From: Spirochaetota bacterium
Lineage (GTDB): Bacteria; Spirochaetota; Spirochaetia; Sphaerochaetales; Sphaerochaetaceae
Assembly (NCBI GenBank): GCA_918298275.1
Contig: CAKJZO010000043.1
Coordinates: forward strand, 1-47,299
Length of the DNA stretch: 47,299 nucleotides
Direction: 5' to 3'
Position numbers and translations under genes: made by a program. Position 1 is the stretch's first letter, and each line of letters starts with the position of its first letter. Below, one piece after another: positions 31,619-39,208 of this stretch. The notes under the pieces were generated by a model. It ran no database searches. It saw only the letters and a program-made list of their open reading frames with translations, and had not been told where the DNA came from.

Positions 31619-32734
31619 TTACGTGGTAGGCTCTGTCCAAACAGCGTACAGGATTGTATCCTTTTCGATGGCAGTTGTGAACGTCCATGCATCTCCGGAT
31701 CCATCCTTCTTTGTGTTCCATCCACCAAATACTTTTCCTTCTCTTGTAAGAGCAGTCGGCTCAGCAACAGGCTCTCCGCTTGCTACTATGGCAGCAGTTC
31801 CCTTGGGGTTGCTGTCACTGTCCAGATCAAGAGGATCAAGGAACTGGACAACAAATGTTGTAGCACCTGTCCAGGCAGACGTACCGGCTGTAATCTTCTC
31901 AACCTTATCGGCCTCTCTTACGACATCTCCACTACCTTTAAGGGCTGCAGTTGCTGCTGCTGCAATGTTGTCTATCGTCATGACAGTATCATTATGGCGG
32001 ACTTCCTTAATCTCAATGTAGTCGGTAGCAACGATAGTGCCATGGAAGTGGAAGTTAAAGTTGTCGACAACAGAATAGATAGTATCAGGAATAGTCTTGA
32101 CATTCTTATCAGACTTTCCGGTTGATTCATTATAACCTCTGTCAACAGAAAGACCGAATGTATAAGTAGCAGTAACCCAACCATCTGCATCAGGCTCAGA
32201 AATCGTCATACCAGTCGTTGACTCATGGACCCATCTGATATCCGGAGGAGTGAGATTGTTACGAGTAGTTCTGATGTTATACTCTTCAATTGGTCTGGAA
32301 CATCTGTACACGACAGTAATGGTATCATCTTTAGCTACAGCCTCATTAAAATGCAACTCAAACTTATCATATGACCAGAGACCTGCATTGACTCCCGTTG
32401 TAGCAGTCAATCTAACAATATCAAAATCATCAGCCCACTTTGCATACAGAGTGATGTCAGCTGTGACAGCTGTTTCGAAATTATACTCGTGCTCATAGGT
32501 AGACTCAGTGTACCAACCCTTGACGTAACTTCCTTCCTTGGAAGCAGTGGGCTTAGCAACTGTGGCACCCTTCTCTACTGTAGCAGATTCAACCGTCGGG
32601 CCACCTTCTCCAGTATTGAAAGTGACTGTGAATTTCTCTACTACCGGTTCCGGTTCCGTCTTCGGTTCATTCTTACATGAAACGACGGCAAAAACTGCCA
32701 ATGCACAAAGCAAAATAATAAATGCTTTCTTCAT
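31619..32734 (-). CDS. Lipoprotein: two InlB-type repeats flanking an unnamed beta-sandwich domain
   Basis: 371 residues from the ATG at 32734 (AAGGAGAAAAGAG upstream; a longer frame to 32821 has none). Lipid Cys20 (VSCKNEP). First B-repeat at about 32-100 (FTVTFNTGEGGPTVESATV, ASKEGSYVKGWYTE, TLYAKW), the shared domain at about 103-260 (VRLTATTG, DTITVVYRCSR, EPDADGWVTATYTFG, YIEIKEVRHND), and at the C-terminus an incomplete second repeat (REGKVFGGWNTKKDGSGDAW, TILYAVW). Gly-Trp and LYAxW motifs are hallmarks. Probably a surface adhesin or glycan binder; no enzyme motif. Confidence 0.78.
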   Translation of the reverse strand: MKKAFIILLCALAVFAVVSCKNEPKTEPEPVVEKFTVTFNTGEGGPTVESATVEKGATVAKPTASKEGSYVKGWYTESTYEHEYNFETAVTADITLYAKWADDFDIVRLTATTGVNAGLWSYDKFELHFNEAVAKDDTITVVYRCSRPIEEYNIRTTRNNLTPPDIRWVHESTTGMTISEPDADGWVTATYTFGLSVDRGYNESTGKSDKNVKTIPDTIYSVVDNFNFHFHGTIVATDYIEIKEVRHNDTVMTIDNIAAAATAALKGSGDVVREADKVEKITAGTSAWTGATTFVVQFLDPLDLDSDSNPKGTAAIVASGEPVAEPTALTREGKVFGGWNTKKDGSGDAWTFTTAIEKDTILYAVWTEPTT

Positions 32735-32816
32735 TTTTCTCTTTTCTCCTTGTTGTTTTTTATATTCATAAGTACCAATTAGCAAATCGGCACAAAGAAT
32801 CCAGAATTGTTTATAC

Positions 32817-32844
32817 GCCATTGGCCACCGGACGTGCCGATGGC
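32817..32844 (-). repeat. Intercistronic stem-loop
   Basis: GCCATTGGC-C-AC pairs with GTGCCGATGGC, with one bulge and one G-U pair. It sits between the first two lipoprotein genes and has no U tract after it. Confidence 0.5.
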
Positions 32845-32871
32845 CATAACGATTAATAAATATGACTCAGA

Positions 32872-33681
32872 TTACTCGTCGCCGCCTTCGTCGCCGCCTT
32901 CACCGGGATCTTCGGGCTCAGGAGGAGCAATATAAGTCTTTCCCTGCCTCGGGAGCTCAGGGTTGAGATCCTTGATGTAAACATTATCAAGGATGTACTC
33001 ATAGCCATCCTGATCCGGGTAGGATCCGACAAAGAACACAATTACAAGTTCATACATAGTTGTTTCGCCTGTAACACCATTTGCTTCATCCTCTGCTGCC
33101 ATAACCGCTGCTATTTCATCTCCGGTAAGGATTGCAGCAACAGTGTGCCAAGCTCCATCTTCAAGGTCTTCACCCTCGGCGTTTGTCGAATAACCAAGAG
33201 CTTCAGCATCGGTATCATCCAACCATCCACCATCATACTGACCCGGAATATCGTAAGTCTGTCCTACAACATCGTAGGCACCACCCGTGACAATGTTGAA
33301 AGCAAGGTGTGCAGTCAAATCATCATCCTTCGTACCAGTATTCTTGAATGAAGCCTCAACATAATAGCTCTTTCCGGCGCCGTAGAAATCCGTGATGTCA
33401 ACCATGACTTCACCATAGGACTCATTCTGAGTAACACTAAGGCCTGCGGTATTTCCCATTCCGATACCTTGTTCTACAAGTACTGAAGCGCCATCTCCGA
33501 CAAGGTCAGTATCATCGCCCTTTTCGAAGAATCCGTTGTAAACAAGATTATCCTTAGGCTCTTCCTTTACGGCACCGCCGCCGCCACCACCGCCGCCGGC
33601 AGCTTCCTGATCACAGGAAACAAAGACAAATGCTGAAACAATCAGCAAAACCAACATTACAAAGGTGATTTTCTTAGCCAT
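32872..33681 (-). CDS. CBM4/9-like lipoprotein, first gene of the operon
   Basis: 269 residues; lipobox FVFVSC-D (Cys23) followed by a run of eight glycines (codons GGC and GGT mixed, so slippage is possible but not obvious). The beta-sandwich at about 45-245 reads NLVYNGFFEKGDD, AGLSVTQNESYGEVMVDITDFY, KSYYVEASFKNTG, LTAHLAFNIVTG, GAWHTVAAILTG, ELVIVFFVGSYPD, YEYILDNVYIKDLN. The tail is acidic and repetitive (PEPEDPGEGGDEGGDE). Paralogue of the protein at 28064. The ATG is preceded by GGAGAA, and the promoter lies under operator 1. It may be the most highly expressed member. Confidence 0.78.
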   Translation of the reverse strand: MAKKITFVMLVLLIVSAFVFVSCDQEAAGGGGGGGGAVKEEPKDNLVYNGFFEKGDDTDLVGDGASVLVEQGIGMGNTAGLSVTQNESYGEVMVDITDFYGAGKSYYVEASFKNTGTKDDDLTAHLAFNIVTGGAYDVVGQTYDIPGQYDGGWLDDTDAEALGYSTNAEGEDLEDGAWHTVAAILTGDEIAAVMAAEDEANGVTGETTMYELVIVFFVGSYPDQDGYEYILDNVYIKDLNPELPRQGKTYIAPPEPEDPGEGGDEGGDE

Positions 33682-33694
33682 ATAGCATTCTCCT

Positions 33695-33737
33695 TTTTCA
33701 CGTTAAAATTATAAAAGGACAAAAAGTCAATTGTCAA
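33695..33737 (-). promoter_or_regulatory. Promoter of the lipoprotein operon with LacI-type operator 1
   Basis: Minus strand TTGACA (33737-33732), 18-base spacer, perfect TATAAT (33713-33708). TTTTCACGTTAAAA (plus-strand reading, 33695-33708) begins at the last base of the -10 and covers the start site, the classic place for a repressor. Confidence 0.75.
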
Positions 33738-33853
33738 TAATTTTCTTCTTGATTGGCAGGACTTGAAGGGGTTTAAATTAATATCCACTTCTGTAACTAC
33801 TAGTTAAATAAACAAATATATTAGTTGAATTCGGTTGCAATACTGCTTTCATC

Positions 33854-34028
33854 TCATTTTTTACCGGGTTCCCCAGGTTTGTTTTCAGTGACAACATTTC
33901 CAGTTCTGTCATAATAGACAACGTGGGAATTTTTTCACGTTAAAATGAAATTCTTCCAGAATCACCTGAAAGCATTCCATTGCTCCTCCAATTGGATAAA
34001 CCTCTGAATACTCCTGTTGGTTAAAAAT
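33854..34028 (-). pseudogene. Possible decayed gene end within the intergenic region
   Basis: Two minus-strand frames join into protein-like sequence: NQQEYSEVYPIGGAMECFQ followed by VILEEFHFNVKK, then after a one-base shift at a run of six A, NSHVVYYDRTGNVVTENKPGEPGKK and a stop. Removing one A would fuse them. I cannot name the family. Operator 2 lies in this stretch. The rest of the 540-base gap (33738-34194) shows nothing coding. Confidence 0.25.
33932..33945. promoter_or_regulatory. LacI-type operator 2
   Basis: TTTTCACGTTAAAA, identical over 14 bases to operators 1 and 5. Centres are 237 bp from operator 1 and 263 bp from operator 3, compatible with looping between the two divergent promoters. 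Confidence 0.5.
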
Positions 34029-34194
34029 CTACAGATCCTGACGTTTTGTATTACTGTGTCCCTCCCTTATCATCAGCCGACAACTAACGTAGAAACTATT
34101 CACTTGACTGCTTAAGATGTCTTCGTAATTAGATGATGTAATTGCACTGTCATGAATGTTGCTATATGCGAGTTAACTCCTTAAATAACTTGCT

Positions 34195-34217
34195 TTTTAA
34201 CGTGAAAGTGATATGCT
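34195..34217 (+). promoter_or_regulatory. Deacetylase promoter with LacI-type operator 3
   Basis: TTGCTT (34190-34195), 16-base spacer, TATGCT (34212-34217), 7 bases, ATG. The operator TTTTAACGTGAAAG (34195-34208, reverse orientation, 13 of 14) fills the spacer. Confidence 0.6.
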
Positions 34218-34224
34218 TTCAAGT

Positions 34225-35379
34225 ATGAATAGAACACCATCAACAAACCCACCGTTCGGACTCAAACCAAATGAGGTCCGCCAGTTAGCATCTTTCACTT
34301 TCGACGACAATGCCTACTCGGGACTTCCCGGTTCCGGCGGCGAAGGTGGAATCAAATTCATCCTAGATTTGTTCAACGAGAACAAAAACCACGACGGCAG
34401 CCCGATTGTAGGCACATTCTTCCTCAAGGCTGACAACATCACGGACAACGACACGGAAGAGAACAGCTACGTCAAGGAAATATGGCACAGGGCACAGGTA
34501 GAAGGCAATGAGATTGCAATGCACACCTACTCCCACCCCCATGGACTTGAGTTCGACTGGGATGCAGACCCCGTGACACGCACGCCGATCATGGATCTCA
34601 ACGACTGGATGGCAGAGCATGAGAAATGGTACAAGACCATGGAAAAACCCTATGCCCCCGAGAAGGAAGATTCTGGATTGGGAATCAAGAAAGAGGACAT
34701 CGTAGGTTTCAGAACCCCGTTTTTGGAGTACAACGACAACCTGTTCACATCGCTCGACAAGCTAGGCATTCTCTATGAAGCCGCAGTCGAGGAAGGCTGG
34801 CAGGAAGACAAGAACGGAAAGAACGAGTTCTGGCCCTACACCATGGACAACGGCAGCCCCGGAGAAACCTTCGTTTCAGAGGCATTCTACTCACAGAAGC
34901 CCATGATCAGCAGCCACCCGGGTCTGTGGGCGCTTCCGATGTATGTCTTCACCACCCCACCCGATGAGATGTGCGAGAAATACGGCACACGCCCGGGTCT
35001 CAGAGCCCGCCTTGCTGCAGACAATCCTGATTTCGACGTCAATACCGGCAAGATCACCGGCATGGACTGGAACCTCTGGTTCGAGTATTTCATGGACGAG
35101 GACGATGCCTTTGCGACCATGGCATATACCTTCGACCTGCACTATGAAGGCAACCGCTGCCCGTTCTATGTCGGAATGCATACCGACATCTACTGCGACA
35201 AGTATGACAAGAACGACCTTGAGGGCGAGGAGATTACCAAGATCAAGGCCAATGCGGCACAGAGACGCAACATGGTCAGGAGAATGCTGGCCCACATCCT
35301 CTCCAAGAAGGATGTCCAGGTCCTGACTGCTAAGGACACCATCAGATATCTCAACGACCCTGAGTTACTGAAGATTTGA
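34225..35379 (+). CDS. Cytoplasmic polysaccharide deacetylase-like protein (NodB/CE4 fold)
   Basis: 384 residues from the ATG at 34225, which fits the -10 spacing; the in-frame ATG at 34213 lies inside the -10 element. There is no signal peptide. CE4 motifs: LASFTFDDNAYSGLPG (catalytic base and metal Asp pair), AMHTYSHPHGLEF (His-x3-His metal site), GFRTPFLEYND (motif 3, Arg and Pro) and SSHPGLWALP. The family is usually secreted and deacetylates GlcNAc polymers; a cytoplasmic form would act on imported oligosaccharides. The middle segment with EFWPYTMDNGSPGE resembles fungal-type chitin deacetylase relatives. Followed by a strong terminator. Confidence 0.82.
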   Translation: MNRTPSTNPPFGLKPNEVRQLASFTFDDNAYSGLPGSGGEGGIKFILDLFNENKNHDGSPIVGTFFLKADNITDNDTEENSYVKEIWHRAQVEGNEIAMHTYSHPHGLEFDWDADPVTRTPIMDLNDWMAEHEKWYKTMEKPYAPEKEDSGLGIKKEDIVGFRTPFLEYNDNLFTSLDKLGILYEAAVEEGWQEDKNGKNEFWPYTMDNGSPGETFVSEAFYSQKPMISSHPGLWALPMYVFTTPPDEMCEKYGTRPGLRARLAADNPDFDVNTGKITGMDWNLWFEYFMDEDDAFATMAYTFDLHYEGNRCPFYVGMHTDIYCDKYDKNDLEGEEITKIKANAAQRRNMVRRMLAHILSKKDVQVLTAKDTIRYLNDPELLKI

Positions 35380-35402
35380 TTTTAAATTGCCAAAAAAAGG
35401 TT

Positions 35403-35437
35403 TGGCCCGGTCTCAGATGAGGCCGGGCCATTTTTTT
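35403..35437 (+). terminator. Rho-independent terminator of the deacetylase gene
   Basis: TGGCCCGGTCTC and GAGGCCGGGCCA form a 12-bp stem with one G-U pair and an AGAT loop, followed by seven T. Confidence 0.95.
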
Positions 35438-35447
35438 GGAGGTGATT

Positions 35448-35462
35448 ATGAGTACCGTTTAA
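35448..35462 (+). other. Four-codon ORF with a full Shine-Dalgarno sequence
   Basis: GGAGGTGATT precedes ATG AGT ACC GTT TAA. The initiation signal is complete, but the frame ends after four codons, head-on to the stop of the phosphoesterase gene. Most likely the scar of a deleted gene whose 3' part has been replaced. Confidence 0.3.
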
Positions 35463-36994
35463 CGGGCCTTCTTAAGAACTGTAATGCTGTCGAACTCTCT
35501 TCCGCCAGAACCGATGAGATGAAGCGTCATTTCGGTCGGAGTAACAGTGAAATAGACACCTCCTATACCGCCAGCGGTATACTCAACATACTTCAGGTTT
35601 TTCGGTGCAGTATTCTTGAGGCTGCTTATCGAACTACCTTCGGTCTGGTTGCTGGTTACATAGACAGTTCCCTTTGAAACCTTACCGTCAACGAATTCCG
35701 CTTTTGCTTTGTCATTACCGTATAGCGGGTAAGTGCGGCGGTAGGTATGCTCATCGGAAGACAACGCAAAATCTACCTTGTATGTATCAAAGATCTTTCG
35801 CCAGTTTGTGTAGTAACCATAATCACAGGGTGTATTGGTATCCGTATTGAACCATGGAAGATGCTGGGCATAAATCAGATAATCATACTTGCCTTCATTA
35901 GCTTCGACAACAGCCTTAAACCACGCCTGTTGCTCAGAAAGAGAACTTCCGTCAAGAGTGTTAAGAATTTCGCTCTCAATCGTAAAGTTATCGATACAGA
36001 CGAAAAGAACTCTATTCCAAATAAACCAATAATTGCTATCTAAGACGCTCTTCTCTCCTGCCGTGTTATTTGCTGGGTATGCGGCAAATTCCTTATAGAA
36101 ATCGTTTGTAGTACGCTCTTTATCATTCCACCCGTAATAGTCATGGTTTCCACAAACGAACGCATACGTCATGTTATCCAGCAACCCACTATCCGACCAA
36201 TAGTTCCAGTGTTCGTAAATTTGTCCTTTATTTACCATGTCTCCGGTAAATATGACAAATTCAGGGTCAACATCTTCATTGGCCTGCGCATAGGCAAGGA
36301 GTTCGCTGACGCGGTTAAGTGTTGTCTTACCGCCTTTAGGTACGTGGTTGTCACTCAGCCATAAAAACTGAAAGCTTGTAGTGTCGGCTTCTGCAGTCTT
36401 GAACATAGCAACATCTGAGTAATCTCCACCTGCCTCCTTAATCCTATACTTGTAAGTCGAACCAGGATTCAGATCGTCGAGGTAGACCTTACATCTATAG
36501 TGGGAAGAATCAAGAGGATTTCCTGCTGTATCTCTCCAATCTGTAGTGGATAGAACCTCATTACACTGGGCATTAGCCACTGCAGTCCACTCTGCTTCAC
36601 CATCGTTTTGGTACTCCAGAGAAGATCCTGCAGTAGTTGAGTGCCAAGAAATGACTACACTCTTCGACGCATCCTCACCGGGACCAGTATTGACCATACT
36701 GATAACCGCAGGGAGATTATTCGTCACCTTCTTCCCGCAAACTTTGCAGGTGTATGTGGCCGTTCCGTTTCCGTTGTTGATGACGGAGCCCCAAACGTGC
36801 CTCTTAGGAGTGGAAGTCAATTCCGTGTGTTCACACGTTGCCTGATGCCAATGGTAATCGGCATCAGTAATCCATTCGGAGCTGAATGTATGCTTATGCT
36901 CTTGCTGAGCAGGTTCCTCTTTACAGGCACAAAGGCCAAATGCCAAAACCAACGTCAGGAGCAAAAGTAATAAGCTTCTATAAAGTCTGTTCAT
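35459..36994 (-). CDS. Purple-acid-phosphatase-like metallophosphoesterase lipoprotein
   Basis: 511 residues; lipobox GLCAC-K (Cys24). Residues about 30-90 form a Cys/His-rich module (HKHTFSSEW, DYHWHQATCEH, HVWGS, YTCKVCGKK) common on spirochaete and Firmicute surface proteins. A fibronectin-like domain (about 95-200, VVISWHSTTAG to YKYRIKEAGG) precedes the catalytic domain: LWLSDNHV, FTGDMVN, FVCGNHDYYGW, YLIYAQHLPWFN and ALSSDEHTYRR give the Asp/Asn/His dimetal site. The order Fn3 then phosphatase is that of purple acid phosphatases. 29 bases behind the porin-like gene, hence the same operon. Confidence 0.88.
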   Translation of the reverse strand: MNRLYRSLLLLLLTLVLAFGLCACKEEPAQQEHKHTFSSEWITDADYHWHQATCEHTELTSTPKRHVWGSVINNGNGTATYTCKVCGKKVTNNLPAVISMVNTGPGEDASKSVVISWHSTTAGSSLEYQNDGEAEWTAVANAQCNEVLSTTDWRDTAGNPLDSSHYRCKVYLDDLNPGSTYKYRIKEAGGDYSDVAMFKTAEADTTSFQFLWLSDNHVPKGGKTTLNRVSELLAYAQANEDVDPEFVIFTGDMVNKGQIYEHWNYWSDSGLLDNMTYAFVCGNHDYYGWNDKERTTNDFYKEFAAYPANNTAGEKSVLDSNYWFIWNRVLFVCIDNFTIESEILNTLDGSSLSEQQAWFKAVVEANEGKYDYLIYAQHLPWFNTDTNTPCDYGYYTNWRKIFDTYKVDFALSSDEHTYRRTYPLYGNDKAKAEFVDGKVSKGTVYVTSNQTEGSSISSLKNTAPKNLKYVEYTAGGIGGVYFTVTPTEMTLHLIGSGGREFDSITVLKKAR

Positions 36995-37023
36995 TTACAC
37001 TCCTCTTGTTAATTGAATGATTC

Positions 37024-38118
37024 TCAGAATGCAGCTGTCATTCCGAGCACGATTCCCCAAGAGCTCTTTCTTGCTGCATCCTGTTCGCCGTTGAACTTGA
37101 AGTTCATACCAAAGCTACCGGTGATGTTTTCTGTAAGGCCCAGTCCGAGTCCTGCATCGATGGCAATAAGGTTCTTGTCCGATCCGGGACCCCTAAGCTG
37201 ACAGTCGCCCCAAGCAAAACCGCCAGGCGTTTCTGTATAGCCGTAATTCTTGAACCAGTTGACTTTAACAAACGGATAAACGGTTTCGTTTGCATACCAT
37301 GTAAACTTTGCTCCAAGCCTATTGCCTATGCCCTCGTTATCATATGTGCGGAGAAGGAATGCATCATAAAGTTCGATGCCGACTTTCTCTGTAAAGTAAG
37401 TGAACAGGAAGTCTGCCCTATGCTGAGCCAGAACCTTTTCTGCAAGGATAAGGGAATAGCCTGCTACGATCTCCATGCCATCTTTTCCGAAATAATCGGC
37501 CTGAAGGCTGAAAGTCTTGATTTTGCCGTCATCAAATACCTCGGAAACATTAAGCTGGTTTGGAACCATACGGAACTCGAAAGCCAGTCTCATGCTGTAT
37601 GACACATCATAGACAGCAGCTGCCTCAAAAGTATTCCATGGTTTCTTCTTGCTCTGACCCATCGACATACCTGTAATCAGTCTCAAATCTCCAAACTGCA
37701 TATCCAGATAGATCCTGTTCTTCCCCTGCTCAAAAAGGCCGGCCCCGAAGACAGGCTCCCAGCTGATACTTTCTGCATAAAGCTCCAGAGCTGTATTACC
37801 GACGGACAACTTCATCCAGTCGGTGACTTTTGCAGTGATATCCCATCCGTGAACTTCAACTGCAGCACCAGCATACTTCTCATTTGGAATCCTGAAGCGG
37901 ATGTTCAACAAGGCCGAACCACGTCCACCCGAAAGGGTTGCATTCATGTCGGCAAACACGGTTTCATCTGCACCACCAATTGAAAAACCGACAGGAATCT
38001 CATCTAGAGGATCAGACTTTCCTCCCCATGTCGTAAGTGTGTCGATGGTTACATTGATTGCTGCAAAAGCTGCAAATGCAATCATGGCGATAAGAACTGT
38101 TGTAATTAATTTCTTCAT
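37024..38118 (-). CDS. Porin-like outer-membrane beta-barrel protein
   Basis: 364 residues; Sec signal cleaved after AAFAA. The mature protein is built of alternating amphipathic strands (ADMNATLSGGRGSALLNIRFR, RIYLDMQFGDLRLITGMSMG, SMRLAFEFRMVPNQL, TFSLQADYFGKDGMEIVAGYSL) and ends in TAAF, the C-terminal phenylalanine signature read by the BAM complex. I do not recognise a named family. Together with the phosphatase behind it, it could carry the released sugars or phosphate across the outer membrane. Confidence 0.72.
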   Translation of the reverse strand: MKKLITTVLIAMIAFAAFAAINVTIDTLTTWGGKSDPLDEIPVGFSIGGADETVFADMNATLSGGRGSALLNIRFRIPNEKYAGAAVEVHGWDITAKVTDWMKLSVGNTALELYAESISWEPVFGAGLFEQGKNRIYLDMQFGDLRLITGMSMGQSKKKPWNTFEAAAVYDVSYSMRLAFEFRMVPNQLNVSEVFDDGKIKTFSLQADYFGKDGMEIVAGYSLILAEKVLAQHRADFLFTYFTEKVGIELYDAFLLRTYDNEGIGNRLGAKFTWYANETVYPFVKVNWFKNYGYTETPGGFAWGDCQLRGPGSDKNLIAIDAGLGLGLTENITGSFGMNFKFNGEQDAARKSSWGIVLGMTAAF

Positions 38119-38139
38119 TTCTTACTCCTTTGATGTTCT

Positions 38140-38167
38140 AAGATACAAACTTTAATTAGTTTTTCAA
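38140..38167 (-). promoter_or_regulatory. Promoter of the porin-like gene
   Basis: Minus strand TTGAAA (38167-38162), 16-base spacer, TATCTT (38145-38140). No copy of the LacI-type operator is present here, so this pair of genes may be controlled differently. Confidence 0.5.
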
Positions 38168-38189
38168 TTTATTCTCCAATTACAAACCA

Positions 38190-39194
38190 TCATACCGATG
38201 ATCTGGTAATCAGCTGCGGTTCATATACAAACTTGTTGGGCTTGTATTCCTCGTTTCCCTCCAGAAGACGCACCATCCTGGCATACGCGTTCTTTCCTAT
38301 CTGGAAGAGCGGCTGGCGGATGCTGGTCAGCGGAGGATCAATCAGCGAAGACGACATCACGTCATCGTAACCCACAATGGAAAGCTCCCGCGGGATGTTG
38401 ACGTGCTCCGTCTTGGCCTCCAGTATTATTCCGGCTGCCACGATATCACCTGCCGCGCAGAAGATTCCGTCTATATCGGAACCGTAACGCTGCATTCTCT
38501 TGAAGACCACCTGTCCCTCCTCGAAGTAATAATCCTCGATATAGAAGGTGTTCCTCGGATTGAACGAAAGGTCATGATCCTTGATGGCCTGCAAAAAGCC
38601 TTCTTTCCTTTCCTTCTGGGAGAGACCCAGATCTTCACGGTTGCTGTCACCGATGACCAGGGCAAGGTTCTTGCGACCCGAGTTGATCAGGTGCTCCGTG
38701 GCCATGTAGGCCCCGTGATAGTTGTCCATGACGATTTCTATTGCTCCCTCGGCCTTCTCGTCTATGACTATCATCGGACAATTGTTGTCTCGGTACAGCT
38801 TGATGATTTCCTTGGATGGGCTGATCGAAAGGAGGATGACACCGTCTGCATGCTTGCCTAGGCAGATGTCGGTCAGAACCTGCTCGTTCTTTTCCAGGGT
38901 TGCAAAGAGGTTGATTGTGTACTCTGTCTCCATTGAGCGGATGCTCTGCTCAATGCCCTTGAGAATCTCCATCTCGAATGTGGAGGAGAAAAAGTTCGCA
39001 ACCACACCTATGACGTAGGTCTTTCCGCTTACCAGCGAGCGTGCGAGGTGGTTGGGATGGTAATTCAGCTTCTTTGCAGCCGCCAAAACCTTAGCCTTGG
39101 TATCGGCAGTGATACTGGGAGAATTGCGCAAGGCAAGGGAGACTGTGGTGTGAGAGACACCAGCAAGCTGTGCAACATCCTTAATTGTTACCAT
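38190..39194 (-). CDS. LacI-family transcriptional regulator
   Basis: 334 residues. Helix-turn-helix MVTIKDVAQLAGVSHTTVSLALRN, the hinge HPNHLARSLVSGKTYVIGVV, then a periplasmic-binding-like effector domain (ADGVILLS, MIVIDEKAEGAIEIVMDNYHGAYMATEHLI, GIFCAAGDIVAAGII, LSIVGYDDVMSSSLIDPPLTSIRQP). The VSHTTVSLALR recognition helix suits a TTTTNACGTNAAAA-type site with central CG. AGGAGAATAG precedes the ATG, and the gene lies 14 bases behind a TIM-barrel lipoprotein gene, so it is expressed from the transporter promoter that carries its putative operators (autoregulation). Confidence 0.93.
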   Translation of the reverse strand: MVTIKDVAQLAGVSHTTVSLALRNSPSITADTKAKVLAAAKKLNYHPNHLARSLVSGKTYVIGVVANFFSSTFEMEILKGIEQSIRSMETEYTINLFATLEKNEQVLTDICLGKHADGVILLSISPSKEIIKLYRDNNCPMIVIDEKAEGAIEIVMDNYHGAYMATEHLINSGRKNLALVIGDSNREDLGLSQKERKEGFLQAIKDHDLSFNPRNTFYIEDYYFEEGQVVFKRMQRYGSDIDGIFCAAGDIVAAGIILEAKTEHVNIPRELSIVGYDDVMSSSLIDPPLTSIRQPLFQIGKNAYARMVRLLEGNEEYKPNKFVYEPQLITRSSV

Positions 39195-39208
39195 CTATTC
39201 TCCTTTCT

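Noticed and set aside
33590-33615. Run of eight glycine codons in a lipoprotein as a phase-variation tract
   Set aside because: Codons are mixed GGC/GGT and in triplets, so slippage would add or remove glycines rather than shift the frame; no sign of a switch.
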